Part shown: positions 6,593 through 14,304 of the stretch, one piece after another | Numbering within the stretch: the first letter of the stretch is position 1 | How the letters are laid out: each line of letters starts with the position of its first letter | NCBI RefSeq assembly: GCF_000719335.1 | Contig: NZ_JOGB01000078.1 | Location: 1-29,387, forward strand | From: Streptomyces sp. NRRL S-87 | GTDB lineage: Bacteria > Actinomycetota > Actinomycetes > Streptomycetales > Streptomycetaceae | Direction of reading: 5' to 3' | DNA: 29,387 bases | The notes under the pieces: generated by a model | Database searches by the model: none | The model's input: the letters and a program-made list of their open reading frames with translations, nothing else | What the model was told of the DNA's origin: nothing | Program-made: the position numbers and the translations under genes

Positions 6593-6753
6593 CGGGGGCT
6601 CCCCTCGGTTGGCCGGGCAGCTCCGCCACATCACCGGGGCTGTGGGGGCGGCCAGGATCGCGCTTGCGCGACCGCTTTAGCGGCTTGTCCTGGTCGCCCC
6701 CACAGGTCCGGTGATAGCCCGAAGGGTGCCCGGCCAACCGAGGGGAGCCCCCG
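6593..6753. repeat. Long structured palindrome P2 (homologue of P1, inverted)
   Basis: The outer stem is 27 perfect bp (6593-6619 with 6727-6753). The middle stem is 8 bp (6630-6637 with 6708-6715). The upper stem is 18 bp with one G-T-type mismatch (6640-6657 with 6688-6705). The apical loop holds TCGCGC-TT-GCGCGA (6658-6671) and a second hairpin with a TTTA loop. The minus strand aligns with the plus strand of P1, including the one-sided insertion CCC-TTC-GGG (P1: CCC-GAA-GGG). Differences in the stems are matched on both arms, so the fold is kept while the sequence drifts. Confidence 0.8.
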
Positions 6754-6981
6754 GCCACCCCCCGCACCCCAGCCACCCACCGGCCCGCACCCGGCGCACG
6801 GCCCCCCACCCCCTTGGGCAGGCCCGGCGCCCGCCGGAGGCATCGGCTTGAACCCCAGCCCTTCTCGGGCAGCAAGAAACAGACCACCCCATCCCCGTTG
6901 CGGCCCGCCTTGGCCGCACCCCCACACCACCCACACCGGCCCCCACAAAGGAGGGGCCGCCCCCACAACCGGCCGCCACCA

Positions 6982-7061
6982 GGGACCCGACGGGCAGTCA
7001 AGGGTGCGCGTGCGCATCGCGTAGCGACGCCGAAGGCGCCCTTGACGGCCCGCCGGGTCCC
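6982..7061. repeat. Imperfect long inverted repeat with internal mini-hairpins
   Basis: The arms pair as GGGACCCG, CGGGC and GTCAAGGG on the left with CCCTTGAC, GCCCG and CGGGTCCC on the right, with two single mismatches. The loop contains TCGC-GTA-GCGA and CGCC-GAA-GGCG, again with G-N-A loops. It sits between P2 and array B and may belong to the same structural system. Confidence 0.6.
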
Positions 7062-7109
7062 GCACGACCCACAAGCCGGCGGCCCCGCCCCACCCACGGC
7101 ACCCCGCCC

Positions 7110-7347
7110 GGTCCGCGGAGCGGACCCGTACCCGCGCAGCGGGTACCACCGGGCGGCGCGCAGCGCCGACCCGCCGCGAAGCGGCGCACTGCCCCCGTCC
7201 CGCGCAGCGGGACCCCCGGCGCGCAGCGCCGGCACCCGTGCCGCGAAGCGGCACCGCCAGGAGGCGCGCAGCGCCGACCCGCCGCGAAGCGGCGCACTGC
7301 CAACGCGCCGCCAGGCGCGGAACAAGGGCGTCACGCCGCCAGGCGTG
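7110..7347. repeat. Mini-hairpin array B (GNA-loop palindromes, telomere-like)
   Basis: Eleven adjacent palindromes in order: GGTCCGC-GGA, GTACCCGC-GCA, CGGCGC-GCA, CGCCGC-GAA, GTCCCGC-GCA, CCGGCGC-GCA, GTGCCGC-GAA, GGCGC-GCA, CGCCGC-GAA, CGCGCC-GCCA and CACGCC-GCCA, each followed by the complementary arm. The order of the first six parallels array A, but loop middle bases differ (GAA for GCA) while the flanking G and A are constant. CACTGC again follows the CGCCGC-type hairpins. The array ends about 40 bp downstream of the coupling-protein stop, so it could also help terminate that transcript. Confidence 0.85.
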
Positions 7348-7388
7348 TCCTTCGTCCTTCTGTGTGCTGCGTTTCCGCGGCGGGAGAG

Positions 7389-9698
7389 TCAGCTTCCCCA
7401 GACGTCGATGGCCCGCCGAGAGGCGTTGTTCTCCGAGGGCGTGTCTGCGGACGGGGCGGCCGCTCCGCCACTTTCCGCGGAGGTCTCCGGCGTGGGCTCG
7501 CCGGCACGTTCGGTGTTCCCGTCGGCAGCCTCGTCAGGCTGGCCGGCATGCGACTGGGTGCTGGGGACTTCCGTTTGTGGATCGGCCACGCCCCGGTCTT
7601 CGACGGGGATAACGTCCCTCTGCTTCGGCAGGGAGGGCTGGTTGGCGGTGGCCAGCCTGTCTCCAGCCGGCTTCTGAAGCGGAACGGGCCGCGGGGCGGG
7701 GATCTCATTGCTCCAAGAGCCGGACTGGACGGACTTCGCCAGGTCCACGGTGCTGGGTGCCCGGTCGCCATCGAGAGACTTCACGGCGCTTTCGCCGTCC
7801 GTCTCCGGCACTGGGTAGCGCGGAGCGAGCGACATCCGGACAGTCCTGCAGGTGTCCTCGGGGTGGCCCACGGCGACGATGGCTTCACCCACCCGCAGTT
7901 CCCTGAGCTCGTTGGGATGCACCTTGAACCGGTCGACCTGGCGCAGCGATCCGACACCACTGCCTGCGGTCGTCACGCCCAGGATGCCGATGTCGTCCTG
8001 GACCTGAAGAGTCTCCTCCCACCCTTCGAAGGTGCCCAGCAGCTGCGCGACCTGCTCGGCGGACGCCTTGGTCCGGTGCAGGAGCAGCACGTTCGCATTC
8101 GTCAGGACCGCGTTCAGGAACGCGTCCGAAACGTCGGCCAGATCTGCCAGGTCCTGGGTGCAGATCAGCAGACCACCGCCCGCGGCCCGGAGCCGCTGGA
8201 ACAGCCCGCCCATCGTCGAACCACCCAGGCCGCTGAACTCATCGACCCCCGCGATGAACAGTCCGCCGTTCTCCCCGTAGTTCTCCGCGAGCAGGCGGTC
8301 GCCCACCGCGCCGAGATCGGTGAGGAACAGGTTGCCGATCTGTCGTGCAGCCTTCGCGTCCGTGTTCGCCGCCAGGGAGAACAGGACGATGTCCCCTCGG
8401 TGGACGGACTCGTACAGGTCGACGCCCCCCTCCGCCTCGACCAGGACCCGGCCGGCATCGCCGCTGACCAGGTTCCGCACCCGCGTCGCCAGACCAGGAA
8501 TCGACCTCTTGAGGTCCTTCGCCTCGGTATCCAGGTACGTCAGGTACTCCGTGACATCGCGCTGCACACGCGCACTGAGCTTGTCCGCGCGGCTCCCCAG
8601 CGCCTTCAGCGTCATCAAGCGAGCCAGATCAGGCAGGTCCCGGCGCCACGCACGGCGGGCCCCGTCAGGGAACACCTCCTGAACCTGCCTCGCCACCAGA
8701 TCGTCCAGAGCACGGACGACGAACAGCAGGAACTCCTCCGCGGCCTCACGGTGGTGCGGCTCGCTGAACCCGCCACCCGCCACCTGGTCCAAGCACTCCA
8801 CGATGCGGCTGCGGATCTGCTCGGCCGTTCCATGCCTGATCGGGTTGTAGGTGGTCCCCGCACCCGTGATCGTCACCAGCTTGAACCCACGCCCGGCATG
8901 GTGGGCACCGCCGCGCATCGCGTCGATCAACTGCGGATCGGCCTTCATGTCGGCAAAGAGGAACGCGATGTCGAGCGGACGGGCATGCGGACTCACGCAC
9001 AGCTCGTACACGAGCTGCTCGATCGTGCGGGACTTTCCGTAACCACTCGCACCAGGGATGAACCCGTGCCGCTGCAGGGCACGCCCTGAAACCTCCGCCG
9101 GTTCCCCCGTGAGTTTGTCCACGCCCAACCGCACACGCAGGTCGTCCAACGTACGAGCCGGCTTCCGCCTGTCGTCCTGCGCCAGCTCCTGCAGCACCGA
9201 ATCCAGCTTCTTCTCGCTGACCGGCTCCTGAACCGTGCGCCACTCAGCCTGGAACCTGGCCCGCCGCAACAACCACGCACCCCCGACACCGGCCGCGACC
9301 GTCACCGCGAACGGCAACTGGTCGACAACCCAGCCAGACCCGTTCTCCGCAGCAAGCCTGCCCAACTCCGCGCTCCCCGGGTGCGCCCATATCTCAGCAC
9401 CAAGTTCCCGGTACGGCCGCAGGTACCAGCGAAACGTTCCGACCAATGCGCCGACCACCACAGTCGCCCAGCCGACCCAGCAGATCCATCGACGGACCCC
9501 CTTCGACAGACCCCTGCCAGCAGCCACGAGCAACAGGCAGAGCACGCCGGCCACCGGGTTCACCACCGCCAGCAAAACCGTCGCCGCCCGCGCAACCGCC
9601 TCGCTGCTGTTCGGGTTGACCGGCTGAGAACCCTGCCACTGAGTCGCCGGCCGACCGGCAAGATCCCCCCGCACCCCTCTGCGGTCCGCCTTGCTCAC
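7389..9698 (-). CDS. Type IV coupling protein (VirD4/TraD/TcpA-like DNA-transfer ATPase)
   Basis: A 769-aa protein. The N-terminus has two hydrophobic spans (about residues 38-58 and 70-90) and a third near 127-145, anchoring it in the membrane. The ATPase domain follows: Walker A GASGYGKS (216-223), the strand ending FLFADMKADPQ, Walker B LFIAGVDEFSG (480-490, D486/E487) and the sensor block LLICTQDLADL. The final 120 residues are Pro/Ser/Glu-rich and probably disordered. These features match coupling ATPases that bring DNA to a type IV secretion channel. I chose the GTG at 9698, which overlaps the stop of the preceding gene (GTGA) with GGAGGGG upstream; a start at 9722 would overlap that gene further and lacks a better ribosome site. 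It is translationally coupled to the Replic_Relax gene. Confidence 0.88.
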   Translation of the reverse strand: MSKADRRGVRGDLAGRPATQWQGSQPVNPNSSEAVARAATVLLAVVNPVAGVLCLLLVAAGRGLSKGVRRWICWVGWATVVVGALVGTFRWYLRPYRELGAEIWAHPGSAELGRLAAENGSGWVVDQLPFAVTVAAGVGGAWLLRRARFQAEWRTVQEPVSEKKLDSVLQELAQDDRRKPARTLDDLRVRLGVDKLTGEPAEVSGRALQRHGFIPGASGYGKSRTIEQLVYELCVSPHARPLDIAFLFADMKADPQLIDAMRGGAHHAGRGFKLVTITGAGTTYNPIRHGTAEQIRSRIVECLDQVAGGGFSEPHHREAAEEFLLFVVRALDDLVARQVQEVFPDGARRAWRRDLPDLARLMTLKALGSRADKLSARVQRDVTEYLTYLDTEAKDLKRSIPGLATRVRNLVSGDAGRVLVEAEGGVDLYESVHRGDIVLFSLAANTDAKAARQIGNLFLTDLGAVGDRLLAENYGENGGLFIAGVDEFSGLGGSTMGGLFQRLRAAGGGLLICTQDLADLADVSDAFLNAVLTNANVLLLHRTKASAEQVAQLLGTFEGWEETLQVQDDIGILGVTTAGSGVGSLRQVDRFKVHPNELRELRVGEAIVAVGHPEDTCRTVRMSLAPRYPVPETDGESAVKSLDGDRAPSTVDLAKSVQSGSWSNEIPAPRPVPLQKPAGDRLATANQPSLPKQRDVIPVEDRGVADPQTEVPSTQSHAGQPDEAADGNTERAGEPTPETSAESGGAAAPSADTPSENNASRRAIDVWGS

Positions 9699-10447
9699 TT
9701 CTTCAGCCCCTCCACGTTCCACACCCGAAACGCGATCTTCTCGCCGCGCCCCAACTCCAGCGACTTCGCATTCGCCTCAGCAGCCGCCTGCTCCACGTTC
9801 GACAGAAGATCCGGCCACGCCCAGTACATGGCGAAGTGAATGTGATCGGCGTTCACGTACGCCAGCATGTTCCGCACCAACCTCGGGCGGGGCTTGCGAG
9901 TCCGCTCCAGCTCATGCGCCCACACCACCCCGTCCGGCGACGTCGTCACGAGATCCGGATACCTCCGACCCGAACCCGACTCCGCAACCACCGAGTACGT
10001 CGGATCAGCTGGCCTCGTGTACTGGTTCGGCGTGTCCCTCGCACGGATCTCCCGCTCCGTCACCAGCCGGTACTCAGGTTGCGCAGACTGCAACTGATGC
10101 GCGAGATCGATCACCGCCAGGTCGTGGTGGTACTCCTTCGAGTTCGGCGACATGGGGTTCCCCTCGATGTTCGCGATCTCCAACCCCCTACGGGTAACCC
10201 AGAACGCCCTCGCACGATGGCCGGGCAAAACCCCCGACTCCAGCAACCCCACCGCAACCAGCGCCCGCAAACGCCGGTACACAACCTGCTCCGACGGAAA
10301 CACAGAGTTCCCCTCGAACTGCCGCACCACCTGGCTGCTCGTCACACCCGGCCATCGACCGATCCACCGCAACAACGTCAGATCGCGATCAGTCACCTGC
10401 CAGTTCCGACTACGCGGAACCAGAACCTCACGAACAACGAACTCCAT
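9695..10447 (-). CDS. Replication-relaxation (Replic_Relax) family protein
   Basis: A 250-aa protein with an N-terminal winged helix (about residues 18-95): TDRDLTLLRWIGRWPGVTSS, then YRRLRALVAVGLLES and WVTRRGLEIA. The region after YHHDLAVIDLAH carries RYPDLVTTSPDGVVWAHELE, with D/E residues in a PD-(D/E)xK-like order, the usual C-terminal part of this family. Replic_Relax proteins are encoded beside transfer ATPases in actinomycete plasmids and are thought to help process or bind plasmid DNA; biochemical knowledge is thin. The ATG at 10447 follows GGGGGAGGGG. It is the first gene of a two-gene operon with the coupling protein, and its leader crosses the G-depleted tract and the 30-bp-arm hairpin. 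Confidence 0.82.
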   Translation of the reverse strand: MEFVVREVLVPRSRNWQVTDRDLTLLRWIGRWPGVTSSQVVRQFEGNSVFPSEQVVYRRLRALVAVGLLESGVLPGHRARAFWVTRRGLEIANIEGNPMSPNSKEYHHDLAVIDLAHQLQSAQPEYRLVTEREIRARDTPNQYTRPADPTYSVVAESGSGRRYPDLVTTSPDGVVWAHELERTRKPRPRLVRNMLAYVNADHIHFAMYWAWPDLLSNVEQAAAEANAKSLELGRGEKIAFRVWNVEGLKK

Positions 10448-10847
10448 CAGAACCCCTCCCCCAAACCCGCACCACTCACCGAACTCAAGCCACCACTCTC
10501 ATCCGCGTACGAGCCCCAACAACCCGACCGCCACGCACCACACGACCACCTAGATCAAAGCACCCAGCCACATCAGACCCCCCACCCCAGCCTCCCCTGC
10601 CCACAACCACAACCCCACCCGATCATCCCTCCCACCTGTCACCACCCACTACCTACAACCCCCAACCGCACCCCTTCCTTCTCCAACTTCAAACACCACT
10701 CACAACCCGCTCTCATACCTTCCTTCCTCTCCTTCCTTCTCTCCTCTCAACTCTCCACCTCCTCCATCCCTCTCTCCCCTCCCCTCTTCCAGTCACCTCA
10801 CCACTCAACTCCACTCTCATCTGTCCTTACTTCCAACCCACTCAACG

Positions 10848-10924
10848 TTCTCTGCCTCCACCACGAGACCACCCACTTCCTGAGGGACGATGGGAGTGGG
10901 TGGTCTCGTGGTGGAGGCAGAGAA
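10848..10924. repeat. Perfect 30-bp-arm hairpin
   Basis: The arm 10848-10877 pairs without mismatch with 10895-10924 across a 17-nt loop. The arm begins TTCTCTGCCTCC and ends GACCACCCACT. It sits exactly at the edge of the G-depleted tract, upstream of the Replic_Relax and coupling-protein genes and downstream of the replication gene. Such hairpins occur at transfer origins, replication origins and terminators. Its length argues against an ordinary terminator. Confidence 0.75.
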
Positions 10925-10988
10925 GCCGCAGGTCAACGGCACGCCACCCCAAAGTCTACTAACACCTGTTTTTACGCATGCCTTTATG

Positions 10989-11021
10989 CCCTGATGGCGG
11001 AACTCTAGTTGCCGATCAGGG
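10989..11021 (-). terminator. Terminator hairpin of the replication gene
   Basis: CCCTGAT (10989-10995) pairs with ATCAGGG (11015-11021), extended by GGC/GCC with a one-base bulge. It lies about 40 bp beyond the minus-strand stop at 11063. Confidence 0.45.
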
Positions 11022-11062
11022 AACTCGGTGGTTCTGGCTGCTGTGCTTCTTCGGGTTACTCC

Positions 11063-13054
11063 TTAGGCAGCCACTCCTCGGGCTGCCAGGAACCGACGCT
11101 CAGCCAGCACCTCCACACGAGCAGCACGCAACGCCGGCGGCATCGCGGCAAAACGGACCCGCCACTCCACCCTGCGAGCTCTGCGCTCCTCCTCACTCAG
11201 GCTCTTCCACCACGCCTCACAACGCGACTGGTCCTGCGCCGCACGGCGCGCGAGAGCCCGCTCCCGCTGTTCCTCCCAGCGGCGGTTGAGTTCGGTCCTT
11301 CTGGCCTGCCATCCAGCCTTGAAGGACCTCCGCTCCCGCTCGATACGCGCGGCTGTCCGCTGCTTTCGCTGGCGTGCCCGGACCGTCTCGCGGGGCGCCT
11401 GGGCAGTCAGCTCCCAGCGGTCTGTGCCCCGACGCCTGAGGACCCGGAGGCGGACCAGGGTCCGCAGGCCGGTCTCCACGTTGGCCAGCTGGGAGCGCGT
11501 GGGGGTGGGCGTGGGGGTGTAGCCGCTCAGGTGGTAGAGGCGGGGGGTCGGGTGGGGGCCGGGGGTGAGGGCCAGGGTCGTAGCGAGGCTGAACCAGGAG
11601 CGGCCGGGGGCGCCCAGGGTGTGACTACAAGGTGGCTCAGTACTTTCAGCGGAGAAGTCCAGCACGAGGAGGTTCACGCTGTACTCGTTGGACGACTTGG
11701 TCCCCTGGCTCTGGTCGTAGGTCTTCGTTTTGACCAGGACACCGTCCTTCGTCAACTGCGCCAGAGCCGCAGCGATCGTGTTCCTGGACTGCCCGGTGTC
11801 GTTCTCCAAGTCCCGCTGAGGCATCGGACAGTTCCCCAGGCCCTGACGCGCCATGCGGTCACCAACAGCGGCAAGCACACGCTCACGACTGTGCCGGGTC
11901 GCAACCGTCCATCCAGGCCAGAAGAACTTCCGTACGCCGGCCAACAGCGGACCCGTCACACGCTTCCAGCGGTCAACAGGAGACCGCTCAGTTCGGCTCC
12001 CGCGTCGACTGTCGACGAACTCCACAGCCGCGTTCCAGCAGAACTTCACCCACCAAGAACGCCCACGCTGACGAGACCGGGAAAAACCACGATGCCGTGC
12101 ATCGGCTACGACTCTCCACGCGGACTCCGCGTCGTAGCCGGCCACCACCAACCGCGCAGTGGACAACAACTCACTCCGCGACCGGTCCTGGTAGTAGTCC
12201 GCCCCCGGGTTGCGCAGGCGGTCCCAGAACTCGCCCAGCGGAATCTCGCGGAGAGGGCGCTGCCACGGGGTGGCCGCAGTCTCGCGTTCCATGAGAACTC
12301 TGCGACGCCCGACCGGCATGACCGAAGCCCAGGATGGAAAGTCGTTCTTGGCCCACTCCACCGAACTCGGCAGCTCGACCTCACCCGTACGGCGGTGCGG
12401 AGCGGACAGCGGGCGAAGGGTGCGGCGCCAGTCGATCTGCTGCGGGGTCGCACCCCAGTGGAGACGCACGGTGTCAACCGTCTCCCGGAAGGCCTCACGG
12501 GCCGGCTGAGTCCGCAGGACCGCAATCAGGTGCCACCGTCCGGCGCCGCCGCCAGACTTGCGGGTCACCCACCAGCCGCCGAGTTCGTCGACTCGCGCAG
12601 TCATGTGCTCCAGCGCGCTGACGCTCCAGTCGTCGTCTGTGCCGTCGACGTCGACGGCACAGACGAACTCCCGGAGCGTCGCAACGTACGACGCGGCCTG
12701 GCCGCGATTGACCAGCGCGGCCGCCTCGCTGAGAAACCTCAGAGGGCGATCGGTCGCGACCCGGGAGTTTGCCGCATCGATGCAGAAGACAGGCACGGCG
12801 AACAGCAAGTCGTCGAGGAGAAGCGCTGCGATCCGGGCGCGCTCGCGGGCGCCCGCGGCCCCTGCTACCTCGGGCCGCAGGTGTGCGGCTGGGGCAGGAG
12901 GGGGGAACAGAGGATCGAATACGGCCGTCTGGGGGGGAACGAAACCGGCAGGGGGCAGGGCTGAAACGGGCGTGGATGACACACCGGTTGCAGGCATGGA
13001 GGTGCCGGCCCGGGGACGTGTGGCTATGATGTCTCCAGAACTGAACAACGTCAT
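11063..13054 (-). CDS. Primase-polymerase-like (AEP) replication protein
   Basis: Up to 663 aa. Residues about 85-225 show the three archaeo-eukaryotic primase motifs in order: a hydrophobic strand ending VDVDG (134-138; DxD metal site), GRWHLIAV (172-179; the sxH-type motif) and QQIDWRRTLRPLSAPHR (206-221; third acidic residue plus the RPL-S-PHR block often seen in plasmid AEPs). A winged helix follows (about 398-462; DTGQSRNTIAAALAQLTKDG) and then a long Arg-rich, probably coiled-coil tail (560-640). An AEP core with a wing is typical of plasmid initiators that prime their own origin. I saw no helicase domain. The start is uncertain: the ATG at 13054 has no clear ribosome site and the first 20-30 codons lack G/C bias, so an internal ATG near 12998 or a GTG after it is possible. 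Confidence 0.65.
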   Translation of the reverse strand: MTLFSSGDIIATRPRAGTSMPATGVSSTPVSALPPAGFVPPQTAVFDPLFPPPAPAAHLRPEVAGAAGARERARIAALLLDDLLFAVPVFCIDAANSRVATDRPLRFLSEAAALVNRGQAASYVATLREFVCAVDVDGTDDDWSVSALEHMTARVDELGGWWVTRKSGGGAGRWHLIAVLRTQPAREAFRETVDTVRLHWGATPQQIDWRRTLRPLSAPHRRTGEVELPSSVEWAKNDFPSWASVMPVGRRRVLMERETAATPWQRPLREIPLGEFWDRLRNPGADYYQDRSRSELLSTARLVVAGYDAESAWRVVADARHRGFSRSRQRGRSWWVKFCWNAAVEFVDSRRGSRTERSPVDRWKRVTGPLLAGVRKFFWPGWTVATRHSRERVLAAVGDRMARQGLGNCPMPQRDLENDTGQSRNTIAAALAQLTKDGVLVKTKTYDQSQGTKSSNEYSVNLLVLDFSAESTEPPCSHTLGAPGRSWFSLATTLALTPGPHPTPRLYHLSGYTPTPTPTRSQLANVETGLRTLVRLRVLRRRGTDRWELTAQAPRETVRARQRKQRTAARIERERRSFKAGWQARRTELNRRWEEQRERALARRAAQDQSRCEAWWKSLSEEERRARRVEWRVRFAAMPPALRAARVEVLAERRFLAARGVAA

Positions 13055-13194
13055 GCGTGAGGGCCCACTAGGGCAGGGACGCTGACGTGCGGTAGAGACT
13101 CAGCAGCGCTACCCGGCCGCCAAACCAAGTTGGCTGCGAAAGTCTCGGGATTCAGTTGTCGTTGGCCCCGTGGGACACGCCCCGGGGCGCTCGG

Positions 13195-13542
13195 TCAGTC
13201 AGTCGCTAGGGCCTCCTGGAGCTCCACCTGAGGAGCGGGCTTACGCTTCCTCGGCTTCCTCGGCTTCTTCTTGGGCGCGACGACCTCAAGCTTCGCCTGC
13301 ACCAGCTCCACAGTCCGCGGCCAGTCCAGAGGCTGGTCACCCGTGAGGATGAGGTGCTCGACGACAGCATTGATCAGCCCCGCCGCCGCCAGGCGCGGGT
13401 GAATCTCCCGTAGCTTCGGGATCAGCTCCTGCGCCACTTCGGGCGGCAGGTTGATAGTGATCCGCCAGTCCTTGCCGGAGGTTGGGTCGTACGCGAACGC
13501 GCGGTTCGTGAGCATCCGCGTGTTGCCGGGTCCGGGGCGCAT
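13195..13542 (-). CDS. Small basic ribbon-helix-helix-like DNA-binding protein
   Basis: A 115-aa protein. The segment DWRITINLPPEVAQEL followed by IHPRLAAAGLINAVVEHLIL (about residues 25-67) has the strand-helix-helix outline of a ribbon-helix-helix repressor. The tail is lysine/arginine-rich (KKKPRKPRKRK, 91-101). The ATG at 13542 lacks a ribosome site but has a CAAGAT -10-like hexamer 7 bp upstream, which suggests a leaderless mRNA. The ATG at 13514 is an alternative; a longer frame to 13665 has poor codon bias. It lies just upstream of the replication gene on the same strand, so a role as copy-control or transfer regulator is plausible but unproven. Confidence 0.6.
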   Translation of the reverse strand: MRPGPGNTRMLTNRAFAYDPTSGKDWRITINLPPEVAQELIPKLREIHPRLAAAGLINAVVEHLILTGDQPLDWPRTVELVQAKLEVVAPKKKPRKPRKRKPAPQVELQEALATD

Positions 13543-13645
13543 GAGAGGTATCTTGCCACCTGATCGCCGTGCATCACGAACAAGGCGTGTCGCAGCAACG
13601 ATGTTTCTCGATGGGCTAGCCGGTTTCTGCCCAGGACGGTTGGCC

Positions 13646-13690
13646 GACCCCGTACACACTCGCACACATATCCGTTAACGACACATGTGT
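13646..13690. promoter_or_regulatory. Candidate operator with CACACAT/ATGTGTG symmetry
   Basis: CACACAT (about 13663) and ATGTGTG (about 13685) form an inverted repeat around TCCGTTAACGACAC, and ACACATGTGT is itself a 10-bp palindrome. It lies upstream of the ribbon-helix-helix-like gene and is A/T-richer than its surroundings. Likely a regulator site; the regulator is unknown. I saw nothing else in the gene-free stretch to 13912. Confidence 0.35.
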
Positions 13691-13912
13691 GAAGCGGGGG
13701 TGACGATGTACCAGACACACCCTTGCACCAGATCGGTTGCGCGGCAGCGTACCGTCTTGTGGCGTGTTTTTCGGCGCCGACTGCTCCGTCGGCCGGTAGT
13801 GGCGCGCCGGCACCGTCTTGTCGGCGCGGTCGGGGTCTCGTTGACGGCCTGATGCGAGACCCCTCGCCTGCCGAAGCGGCGTGCGCGCCCATGCCGACTG
13901 CAGCACCTGCAG

Positions 13913-14275
13913 TTACATCACGTCCTGCGGCCGGTGCGGGGCGAAGTACCCGTCGAGCATCTCCCCGACCCATGCAGGTTGCTGCAGCTCGCCCCGTGGC
14001 CCCATCTCTGCGAACCAGGGCTTCACGTCGAGGACGGGGGTGCCGTCGACCGCGTCCAAGTCCTCGATATGCAGGTCGAGCCCGTCGACCTGCACCAGCC
14101 GACAGCGGGACACCCCAAGCCAGTTCAAGCGCCGCATGTTGCGGTGGGCGAAGATCCCCGTCTTCGGCCAGTCCGGGTTGTCCCGCGGATGGCGAGCGCC
14201 CGGGTGCAGGTCGGTCGGGTCGGTCAAGTGGAAGCGGAAGGTGACCTCGTGGGACAGATGCCTGGTGACGGACAC
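13913..14275 (-). pseudogene. N-terminally truncated TrmO/TsaA (UPF0066)-like gene
   Basis: The 120-aa frame matches the C-terminal two thirds of actinomycete UPF0066 proteins: HEVTFRFHL, GARHPRDNPDWPKTGIFAHR, LGVSRCRLVQVDGLDLHIED, LDAVDGTPVLDVKPWFAEMG and QPAWVGEML. The family (TrmO) methylates the t6A base at tRNA position 37 using SAM. The first 50 or so residues, with the usual PIG motif and SAM-contacting strand, are absent; upstream the frame stops at a TAG after a short unrelated peptide (KCPIWTIAV). RRLNWLGVS also departs from the usual RPN-GVS. I infer a decayed or shortened copy; a functional short form from the GTG at 14275 cannot be excluded. Confidence 0.6.
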
Positions 14276-14304
14276 GGCGATCGTCCAGATGGGACACTTC
14301 GGCC

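Larger units (their letters stand above)
6364..7388. other. Gene-free region between methyltransferase and coupling-protein genes
   Basis: It holds the methyltransferase promoter, palindrome P2, a C-rich unstructured stretch (about 6754-6980), an imperfect inverted repeat with 23-nt arms (6982-7004 with 7039-7061, 21 of 23 paired) and hairpin array B. No frame has convincing codon bias together with a ribosome site. Confidence 0.65.
10448..11062. other. Gene-free region with extreme strand asymmetry; candidate origin
   Basis: I count 12 G in the 300 plus-strand bases 10561-10860 (4%), against roughly a third elsewhere, and only 2 between 10681 and 10800. The composition is C, T and A, so the complementary strand is a long purine-rich run. 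A perfect hairpin (10848-10924) ends the tract, and an A/T-richer stretch plus the terminator of the replication gene follows. Frames reading across it have no ribosome site and an atypical composition (Pro/Ser/Thr/His). I regard this as the best candidate for a replication or transfer origin, by inference. Confidence 0.7.

Noticed and set aside
9836..11008. 390-aa frame across the G-depleted tract
   Set aside because: Its Pro/Ser/Thr/His composition follows from lack of G; the first part is antisense to the Replic_Relax gene.
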